DNA of 64,000 nt from Hippasteria phrygiana (taxonomy: Eukaryota; Echinodermata; Asteroidea; Valvatida; Goniasteridae): assembly GCA_037893225.1 (NCBI GenBank), contig JAZGUH010000713.1:1-64000 (forward strand). The letters run 5' to 3'. Below the pieces are notes generated by a model, which searched no databases, had not been told where the DNA came from, and saw only the letters and a program-made list of their open reading frames with translations. Of the stretch, positions 55,501-64,000 are shown piece by piece; positions within the stretch are counted from its first letter, which is position 1, and each line of letters starts with the position of its first letter. The position numbers and the translations under genes were made by a program.

Positions 55501-58500
55501 AATGTAAACCTGGCGGGGAACTCGAATTCAACATGAGTAAATGTACAGATTGTGACAAAAATTGGAAAGCAAAGAGTGTATTTTCCTGACAATGACAACA
55601 GTTGGTGACTAGACTGTGCAAATTGTGAATTTTTATAATTATGTCGGCCATGATGGTCACGATTTTGTCGGCAGAGCAGACGACAGTGAGCCTGTGTTAA
55701 AATTTTACACTTTTTTATGTTCCCGTCCCAAACCACCTTTGACCTTAATTTTCCCAGAATACCTAGTCGAATACACCGCAGCGTTTTATTAGCCTCATTT
55801 TTGTGGCTTCCCCGTGGTGTAACTCTGTGTTTTAAGTGTAAGTTAATCGAATGCAACCATTATGCATATCCAGTGCGCACAATGGGGTCACCTGTCTGTT
55901 TTGGCCACTTAACACAGGTGTGATTGTATTTGATTGGGTACCAAGGCAATGATGGGCCAAAGTTTTACGACATGACCGTAGCACCACCTTGAGGCCTGGT
56001 TAAATTGTTATTCATCCTCTTTCAGGGTTCCGTGGACCATTTTGTCATCGGTGTTCAGTTGATGTCACAGCTAGTTAATGAAATGAACCAGGTATGGTGT
56101 CACCTTTAATGTAAAAAAACCAACTAAATCCCCCCCCCCCCCCCTTCACTGAAATGTCATCCAAGGTTACATGTAAATAAGGAACCTAAAAAATGCAGCG
56201 AGGCTCTAGAATCAAAGAAATACTAAGACTTGAAAATTCACACAATTTATTTACCAAGTTTTTTGGCTCAGACTTTTTTGGCTTGTTTTATGCTCGGCAA
56301 TTAATGAAAATAGCTTAAGCTGAAAATCTTTCGTTCAGCTTGAAGACCTGTGGACCATCTTGCAGACCATTGTGCTTACTAGAATGCCTTTTCTTCCAGC
56401 CTGACACTGTCAGACCACTCACCAAACACAGGAAGATTGCTTCTTCGTTTCGCGACTCGGTCCTCTTTGAAATATTCAGCCTAGCCTGCAATCTTCTTAA
56501 GCAGGTAAGTATCTTGTAATCAGTTTGAATGGGTATCGTAGAGGTGGTTCTTGACTGGACTGGGCTGGGCTGTCTGGGCTGGGCTGGGCTGGGCTGGGCT
56601 GGGCTGTCTGGGCTGGGCTGGGCTGGGCTGGGCTGGGCTGTCTGGGCTGGGCTAGGCTGGGCTAGGCTAGGCTATTTTGTTTCTTATGCAGTTCAGTCAG
56701 ATTTTTTGACTTTCCTAAAAAAATATTGTAAAGCTACCAGTGAGAAATAGAAACCTCCTTTTTCACCATAAAACCCTATTAAAAAGGCGATCACTAAAGG
56801 AAAATGTAATTATTCGATCCCCTAAAATGAGCACAGACAATGAACTTTAAGCGAAACATAAACATTACACTTGGTATTTTCATGTAACGGCTTGAGTCAT
56901 TTGCTCTTCGTTTTTATGACACAGGCCTCGAAAGAAGGTGTCGACTTCAATGATGAAAACAAACATTCACTCATGACGCAGCTGCTTCGATTGACCCACA
57001 ACTGTCTGACCTTTGACTTCATCGGTACCTCGACGGACGAATCGACCGACGACAACTGCACCGTACAAATACCCACTGGCTGGAGATCAGGTGAGACTTA
57101 AAACGGCGCTTGTCCATTTAGACAACCAAATTTGAGTGTCGGACAACCCCAGTTTCAGTTAGCGGTTGCCCAGAAGGTAAAATGACAATTTTCTTAAAAG
57201 TTCACAGAAATCAATACAAGAAAAAAATGCTATAAATGGTTCAGAAACGAGGATGAATACATAAACAAAAAAGATTTTGATGTTTTATGAATTTATCGAA
57301 ACTTGGGGCAGAAAAGGTCATGGGGCATGCCCCGCCCACAAAAAGTAGCATTTCTGGCTGTGAAATGAAGGCTTGCCACGCCCCTGTGTCTGCAGTTGTG
57401 TACAAACCCACTCTCTGTGTGTGTTCAGCGTCGCGGTAAGCAGTGTCTTTATTTCCCAACCATGCATCGCATTTTTCATATTTGTGTTTCTGTGATATTT
57501 CAAATTCCATGTGAAGCCAAATATTATAAAAAATGTAATTAGACATATGATTTACATGAAGGAAATTCACCTTTCAAAATGTCGGTCTTATAAATCGAAG
57601 ATCCCATTGATAACATGTCTCGATTTCCTTGTCAATCTCTCTCCGACAGCTTTCCTTGATTTCAGCACGGTTGATCTGTTCTTCAATCTGTACAAGTCTC
57701 TTCCTCCAAACCTTGCGCCATTGGTAAGTCAAGGACAGTTTCTTAAAACCAGGTGGTCCGTGGTGACGTCGGCGTATCATGCTCATATTCGTAAATCTCA
57801 GTGGGGAGAGGGGAGGAGACGGAGGGGAGAAGGGGGGAGGGGAGTGGGGGAAGAAGGATATATCCCCTCTCCCCATAGGATCAAAAACCCTCCCATCCCC
57901 ACCCTGCTATCCCACACCACCCCCACCCCGCTATCCCCCCTCCCACACCACCCCGACCCCGCTACCCCCCACCCCCGCTACCCCCCACCCCCGCTACCCC
58001 CCATCCCCACACCACCCACCCCCACACCACCCCCACACCACCCCCACCCCAATCCCATCTCATCCCAACCCCATCCCAACCCCCACCCCTCCCAAAAAAT
58101 ACAAACAACACAACAACAAAAACCAAAAAATTTCACACTGTAAAAACCAGATTCTACATTTGCCCAACAAAATGCTAAATATATGTTGAACTGTTGTTCA
58201 TAACGACAGGTGTAACGTTTAACTCCGAAGTTCCAGAAAATTCCCTTGGGGAGCAACAGAGTTAAATTGTTTGATTTCCTTGTTAAAGGTGTCATTTTTT
58301 TGTCTCTCAGGCGCTGACATGTCTGGTGCAAATAGCGTCAGTCCGACGATCGTTATTCAACAATGCAGAAAGGGCCAAGTTCCTATCGCATCTTGTCAAC
58401 GGTGTAAGAGGCATCTTAGAAACGCCACAGGTAAGTGGTTCAATGTTGTTGGTGCTTTAGCCGGCTGTCTGTGTTTTTTGTGGTAAATATTAGTGGCAGA

Positions 58501-61500
58501 CTTTCATTTCTTACTTCCTTTAGTATGTTGCCCAAGTAATATTTATTATTGTGTTACTGACATGCTTCCAAGTTATGAGTAAAATGTTATATGATACAAC
58601 TTCCTAATATTAAGTGTGGGGAACCCTTTTAACCCCTTGCATACGAAAGACGCCATATGGCGTAAAAAAAAAGAAATTTGTCATGAAATAAATAATTATG
58701 CAACTTACTATATGTACTAACTAAAAGACACTCAGTGCTACCAGAAAACACGTTTTGTTATGGTTGCCAGTGTCCAAATAGCTCAGAAACAGCAAGAACA
58801 AAAAAAACATGCATGTGTGGACGTAACAGTGGACACAGTGTCCATGTTACGTCCACTCTCACGTCTGTTTTTGCTGTCTCTGCTATATTTGGACACTGAC
58901 TACCATAAAGAAAGTGTTCTTGTGTTGCATAGTATATCTTTTAATTAGTACACATGGTGAATTTCCCATATTTATATTTAAAGTGTTGAAAAAACACAAA
59001 AATGGAAATATGGACGTGTCCTGTTACGTCAAACTGGTTATGTCAAACTGACACATTTTTTAAATTATATTTTTGGTAAAATATAATTTACATGATTTAA
59101 AACTTTCTAAAATATTTCCCACCCAAAGACTGATGTTACATGAAATAACTGAATCAAATGTAATAGTACTTTTAAAGATATGGATAAATGTCACACACTG
59201 TGTCCCAACCTGGTGGAATGACCCATAAACACTAGGTCGTGGGTTTGAGTTGCGCTCGAGTAACTTATTTAAATTTCCATCATCCCCCGACGCCAATTCC
59301 TTGTTATTGTACTGTTCCTTACTTTTTCGTCTGCCCAACAGAGCCTGTCTGGCGCCAATAACTACCACGAGTTCTGTCGGCTGCTGGCAAGACTCAAGTC
59401 CAACTACCAGCTAGGGGAGCTGGTCAAAGTGGACGACTACTCGGAGGTCATCGCACTAATTGCAAAGTTCACAATCACAAGCTTACAGGTCAGTGTGATA
59501 AGCATGTAGAAGCTAAAATGTAACATTGTTGAAGCTAAAAATGCAATGGACAAAATGGGTCTTAAAAGTCACTCATGGAAAGCCAGCTCAAGTTTTTACA
59601 ACTCTGGGAAAGAAATAATGATTGGACCAACATACTTACATTGTTACATCATGTGAATGACAAAGATATACCTCAAAGATGGCTGCTACGTAAAAGGTCT
59701 ATATTGCCGGATACAGCGGGTCAGGGTAAAATTCTTCACAAGGGTTCCCACGTCATGGAAAATCCTTGAAAAAAAAGTTGCCCTGGAAAGTCATGGAAAA
59801 GTCATGAAAATCAAAATCATGCAAGGGTTATTTTTGATGGGCCGCTTTTGATGTGATAACGGAATAATGATAAATTTACAGGCTGTATCCTTGTCAGTCT
59901 ATAGTAGTGACTATGGCAGTCTAATTTTCTATACTGTATTCACAGACCTCAGCGGTTCATCAGTATCATAATACCACACAACTTTTCTCTGCAAAATGAC
60001 GTTAAATGTCATGGAAATTGTCATATTTTAGTCCTGGAAAGTCCTGGAAAAGTCCTGGAATTTGGTTTTCAGATTTCTGTGGGAACCCAATCACACCACT
60101 ACACCAACAAACCTTGCGTCCTAATCATCCAAAAATCGTCCCCCCATTATGCCCCCAGGTCTGGCAGTTTGCCCCCAACAGTATTCACTACCTGCTGACA
60201 CTGTGGCAGCGCATGGTGGCCTCGGTGCCCTACGTCAAGGCAACCGAGCCCCACCTACTAGAGGTGTACACCCCGGAGGTGACCAAGGCTTACATCACGT
60301 CCAGACTGGAGGCGGTCAGCGCCATCCTGAGGGACGGTCTGGAGGATCCACTCGAGGACAAAGGGATGGTCCAGCAACAGCTAGATCAGGTAGCAATGGT
60401 CTCCATCCTTGAAGTCGAGGATGACCGATGAAATGTGTGCTCTCCGGAGTATATTAATACACAGGAGGTTTTAGTCTATACCTGCACGCCTGTAGAATGC
60501 ATGCTAGCAGCATCGGTCGAAAAGTGTAATGCACAGGCAGTTGCGGTAGATCTTATGCAAACGGTAATTTCATTACCGTGATGCATTACCACTGTAAACA
60601 CTCTGCCCAAGGCACTACATTTTTACCCCTGCTCATCAGGCCCATCAATCATTCCTGAAACCTCAGCTCCCTGGGGAGTATAAAGCCCCGTCTGCAAGTT
60701 AAGGGCGCATGGGCTTATCAAATACATTTACTCCTGGATGGAGAGAAGGAACTTGTGACGAAGTGTCTTGCCCAAGGAAACAAGCACCATGACCCCCCTG
60801 CTGAACTCGAACCCACAATCTGTAGCATCACCAAGATCTTGAGTCTGTTATACTAGACAAAGAGGTTGCAACATTCCACACACCACGCACGACTCTTGAA
60901 AATTTCAAGCTCGATCCGATTAATGTCGTCTACTGCTGATAAATTACTGATCCGAAATTAAAGCTAGCGACAAACCTGACTAAGCAAAAGACATCGACTG
61001 ACGCTCCTACCGAATACACTTCTGACTGCACAGTTCTTTTTATTTGTCATCAGTTGTCTACGATCGGCCGCTGTGAGTACGAGAAAACCTGCACGCTACT
61101 GTTCCAGCTGTTTGACGCCTCGGCTCAGAAATACCAAGAGCTGATAGGAACCAACTCAACAGGGTTTGAGCTGGCTACCCAAGAGGGTAAGACATGAAAA
61201 CTATCGGTGTTACTATTCTCACAAAATTTCTGGTTTCTGTTTGGACTTTTACTCCTATGCACACTGTCAAAATGTTTGCGGCATTGCGGCTGTAAATATC
61301 CAGAGCTTTTTGTGAACTATGGATATTTTTTTTTTTAAGTCTGTACTTCATGCAGGGAAATTCTGAGCTTTGTTGGGTGTTGGAACGATTTCCAAAATGG
61401 GTGAATGTTGTCAGGTTTTTATTTTCAGGTGTAAACACAAGAAGCTTTTTTAACCCCTTGAGTACGGTTATTGATAGTGAGGCGCCGGGGTGCCGGAGCG

Positions 61501-63768
61501 GCCTGTGCAGCCAAGCGAAACGGAAACAAGACGATTGTGCAGCCAAGCGTAACATACACAATAATCCAACAATGGATTGAAAATGCAGAAAATGGCATGT
61601 ACAGACGTCATCCGGCCTGGTGGCAACTTTTTTTTTGGCGCCATTTGGCGTTATTCGTACGCATGGGGTTAATGCTTGGTGTCTTTGTGAACTCGTTACC
61701 TGTGGCATGCTTTCCTTTATCTTAGATCTACTCTCCTTCAAGAGAGATCTTAATTCTGCTCATCTGGATCTGTGATACTTTTCTTTTCCCTCTTCACTTT
61801 TCTCAAAGAAAAATTACACTAATATTTTTAAAAATTGAAGAAAAAAAACCAAATTAAAAAAGCAAACTCATCACCTTGTGGATATGAAATATTTCAGCCA
61901 AAAAATGACAAAAGTGTCTGTTGAAGTGCCCCAGATTGCTCTTTGCCATGTCGAGTAGCTGTGAGTTGAAAACGCCGTGTTGCACCACTGATATCGCACC
62001 ACTGATATCATGTTTGTCACGGCTTCAATGTGACTTTAATATTTATGTAGTCGACATGCATGAACTACAACTCCATTTGGAATCGACTTCGTATTTAATG
62101 CACAAAACGGGTGTCCGCAGTCGTTGAATCCCAATGGCATCGTGATTGATTTAAGAGATGAAACAGCTCAGTGTCTTGTTGGTTTTTTTTTTCATGAAAT
62201 CTGCAATCTTTAAATAATTTTTTGGAGTCGGCGAATTTCAGAATCATCAGATTCCAAGGAAGCAGGAACTGGCTGCTTCAAGGAGTCGACTCCTCAAAAA
62301 ATAGAATGGCAATTCCGATTCCAGAGGGGATTTGGTCTCACTGACGGTGGAAGTTACCCACGCAAGGGTCTATAGGTCTGAAAATAAACCAGTTTGGTAT
62401 TTCAACTGTGCATGTGCACAATGACATTTTATCCTGAATGACCCGCGTGATCTAACGCGCGTGTGTGAACACGCAAGGTGGTCGCACAACGCGCAAGGTG
62501 GTCGCACAACGCGCACATGTTAAATTCAATCAGAATGGGCGTTCGCGTAACATGCCGTGACATTACGTCATCAATTTTATCCCAAATAACCTTTTACCTT
62601 TGAGATACCGAACTGGCTTATTGAGATAATTTCTCAAGAAGAATTATCCTCTATTTATATCTTGCCCCTGGGAAACCGTAAGGGTCATAGGGCTGCAATT
62701 CAAAATGTGGCCAACCCTACCACCTCTAATCGCAACCCTTTACCTAAAGTAGCTTTTCGCCTTGCGTTGGGTGATTTCAGTTTAAAAAAAAATAACATAT
62801 TTAACACTCACACCTTGTTTCTACCTCATACGTTTGTCAGGTCGGTTGACATGGTTGGTGCTCATAATTGGTGCTCAGATTGGTGGGAGGGTGTCCTTCA
62901 CTAGCGCTGAGGAGCATGACGCGCTAGATGGACAGCTCGTCTGCAGGTGAATGGGGGAACCTCACGGGCATTGGGAGTTTAAAAAAAAAGAAACTGGTCT
63001 CTTATGAGTTGGAAGCATTTTTCGTTTGGTGAACCAGGTTGAAAAGTCGCCAGGTCAAAGTTCATGGAGCTGCTAAGCACATAAGATTTGCTGAGCAGGA
63101 ACAGGTTACTGGCCAAAATACTGTGTGGTGGGTATTGCTTGTGACCGGTCCTCAACTAAATTTTGCTTAGTATTTCAATTTGTTAAGCAATATTTTCTGC
63201 TTGGCAACTCCATGACCTCTGACCCAGGAGTTAGTGTTGTAGTTTTGTCCATGTTTGAATTGTTGACTTTTTGAGAAACAAAATGGGGTATGAGCTTCGT
63301 CTAGATTGTGCAGAGAACAACTATATTTGTAAACTGTACAATGAAACTCATTTTTAGGGAAGTCACTCATTTTGTCTGAGTTCTTGGGAAAGTCTCGGAA
63401 TTATTTAACTTGATTTGTGTATGGTCAAATATTTGATGTATTTTTCGATGCAGAGTCTTGCAGCTGATGAACTTGACGGATGCTAAACTGGCCCAGGGCG
63501 GCTGTGAGAAGCTAGACTTGGCCATGCTGAGCTTCTTTGAACATTTCACAAAGATCTACTTGGGCAATCAGGTCCAAAAGTCATCCAAGGTAATTGCCAA
63601 CAAAATTCATTTTTAATTCTTTTTTTCTTTTTCTTTGAATGTACTGTTTTTGAAAGCTGAATTTTCCTGTCATTTTGTTTGTGTGTGTACACAGTTGTAC
63701 AGAACATTATCACAAGTGCTGGGGCTTCAGGACGAGTCTACCGTGCTGAGCGTATTCATTGGAAAAAT
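46526..63768 (+). CDS. XPO7: Exportin-7 (XPO7), exons 1-16, N-terminal about 593 residues, runs off the window
   Basis: Exons: 46526-46543, 47900-48043, 49500-49593, 54338-54408, 54658-54753, 56026-56091, 56400-56504, 56925-57090, 57650-57723, 58311-58430, 59342-59488, 60159-60389, 61054-61186, 62841-62946, 63454-63589, 63695-63768 (phase 2 donor). All phases join. XPO7 (RanBP16) is a Ran-GTP-dependent nuclear transport receptor of the importin-beta superfamily. The visible part matches vertebrate XPO7 almost throughout: [13 protein letters not shown] (importin-beta N-terminal region), [105 protein letters not shown] and LSVFIGK. Family length is about 1,087 aa, so slightly over half is here. 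The start codon has a good context (GAAAATGGCG), and exon 1 encodes only MADIEQ. Confidence 0.96.
51400..51545. repeat. GC-rich repeat with GCGGCTTATA words
   Basis: GTGCGGTTTATACGCCGGTG, GTGCTGCGGCTTATACTCCG and CGCGGCCTATATTCCGAAAA recur as a short head-to-tail theme. I recognise this word pattern as part of dispersed DNA-element families in animal genomes, but cannot name the family. Confidence 0.45.
51546..51645. mobile_element. Right part of a hAT-like AT-palindromic element
   Basis: TTCGAATATTCGAACC...GATCGAATATTTGAATATTC followed by GGGACAGCCCTAG matches the right half of 53565-53846. The left end is replaced by the GC-rich repeat. Confidence 0.5.
53565..53846. mobile_element. hAT-like MITE with TAGGGCTGT/ACAGGCCTA ends
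   Basis: The ends TATAGGGCTGTTCATTTTTG and CGGGACAGGCCTAG are approximate inverted repeats. The interior is dominated by GAATATTTGAATATTC-type palindromes. The length (about 280 bp) and TAGGG ends fit non-autonomous hAT elements. No coding capacity. Confidence 0.55.
55333..55860. mobile_element. Non-autonomous DNA element with inverted ends, in XPO7 intron 5
   Basis: GGGTGCGTTCGATTAGCTTA at the left and TAAGTTAATCGAATGCAACC at the right are inverted repeats of about 25-30 nt, bounding about 525 bp. The frames inside are unrecognised. It lies between XPO7 exons 5 and 6. Confidence 0.7.
56565..56672. repeat. (CTGGG)n microsatellite in XPO7 intron 7
   Basis: About 20 copies of the pentamer GGGCT/CTGGG with interspersed GTCTG, starting shortly after XPO7 exon 7. 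Confidence 0.9.
57880..58095. repeat. C-rich simple repeat (CCCCACCC / CCCCGCTACC) in XPO7 intron 9
   Basis: There are repeated CCCCACCCC and CCCCGCTACCCCC words. The Pro/His-rich frames across this region on the plus strand, and the Gly-rich frame on the minus strand, come from this repeat. Confidence 0.85.
58629..58680. mobile_element. End of a TTAA-CCCCTTG element (family 1) in XPO7 intron 10
   Basis: TTAACCCCTTGCATACGAAA at 58629 matches the family 1 piggyBac-like terminal repeat. I do not find a clear right end, so this is a partial or decayed copy. Confidence 0.4.
60735..60870 (-). mobile_element. tRNA-derived SINE-like fragment in XPO7 intron 12
   Basis: On the minus strand GTGGGTTCGAGTTCAGC is B-box-like and is followed by CCTTGGGCAAGACACTTCG, a word common in tRNA-derived SINEs of aquatic animals. 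The SINE family was not determined. Confidence 0.45.
61450..61672. mobile_element. piggyBac-like MITE (family 1) in XPO7 intron 13
   Basis: TTAA-CCCCTTGAGTACGG and CGTACGCATGGGG-TTAA form inverted ends with TTAA on each side. The interior shares GCAGCCAAGCGTAA and CATCCGGCCTGGTGGCAA with 28436-28624. The length is 223 bp including both TTAA copies. Confidence 0.75.
63055..63215. mobile_element. Decayed copy of the GGGGCCAATTTCATAGAGCT MITE in XPO7 intron 14
   Basis: TTCATGGAGCTGCTAAGCAC at the left and TTGGCAACTCCATGACCTCT at the right retain the inverted layout of 30912-31120. The interior GGTTACTGGCCAAAATACTG also resembles it, with many changes. Confidence 0.5.
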
Positions 63769-64000
63769 GTAAGTGTAGCCCACAGTCTTTATGTTCAATC
63801 CAGATTCACAGAGATCAAGGGAAAAATGCCGTAAATGGTTCTGGAACGATGATTAATTCGTAAGATATCAAGATTTTTTGTTTTAGGAATTTTTCAAGAC
63901 TTAGAGCAGAAAAAGAAGTGATTGGACGTGTCCCCTGGCCTTTTGGGCTTGATGCTTTTGGTGGTAAAAACATCACTTACGACATCCCTTATATCCAGAG

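Noticed and set aside
57511..58143. 210-aa plus-strand frame
   Set aside because: Only 57650-57723 is real (XPO7 exon 9). The remainder is intron, with a Pro/Thr-rich translation of a C-rich simple repeat.
61175..61741. 188-aa minus-strand frame
   Set aside because: It runs through the TTAA-flanked MITE at 61450-61672 in an XPO7 intron, with no recognised domain.

Overview
This is animal nuclear genomic DNA, most likely from a marine invertebrate deuterostome; an echinoderm is my best guess. The genes are split by GT-AG introns. Exportin-7 and ZIP13 are present at animal-like but clearly non-vertebrate divergence. The AT-rich non-coding DNA is full of short inverted-repeat elements and long poly-G/poly-C tracts. 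I cannot name the species from sequence alone. There are no rRNA genes, CRISPR arrays or bacterial-type operons.

Layout. (1) 1-909: the 3' end of a LINE retrotransposon with its poly(A) tail. (2) 5102-7191 and 13921-20309, plus strand: two tandem paralogous five-coding-exon genes (here HCL1 and HCL2, descriptive labels only), predicted to encode secreted proteins of 264 and 260 residues. All eight coding introns are phase 0. Four cysteines are conserved. Exon contents follow the class I helical cytokine plan: signal plus helix A / short loop / helices B and C / (Thr-Pro-rich linker) / helix D. I recognise no named family; a previously undescribed four-helix cytokine-like family is my leading hypothesis. 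(3) HCL2 has a TATA promoter and a non-coding first exon. Its first intron carries 23 exact TGACGTCA (CRE) palindromes, mostly as pairs with centres 11 bp apart. (4) 9136-9450: a Crypton/DUF3504-like recombinase fragment. (5) 27111-45428, minus strand: a complete nine-exon ZIP13 (SLC39A13) zinc transporter gene, 429 aa. (6) 46526-63768, plus strand: exons 1-16 of exportin-7 (XPO7), about 593 residues, running off the window. ZIP13 and XPO7 are divergent, separated by about 1.1 kb that contains a G-quadruplex motif and a foldback element.

Most of the remainder is mobile-element debris. It includes TTAA-flanked piggyBac-like MITEs (one nested insertion has an empty-site copy elsewhere in the window), long palindromic foldbacks, hAT-like AT-rich elements, tRNA-derived SINE-like pieces, satellites and microsatellites.

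All exon boundaries were set by eye from splice consensus, reading phase and family similarity. No database search or structure prediction was run.
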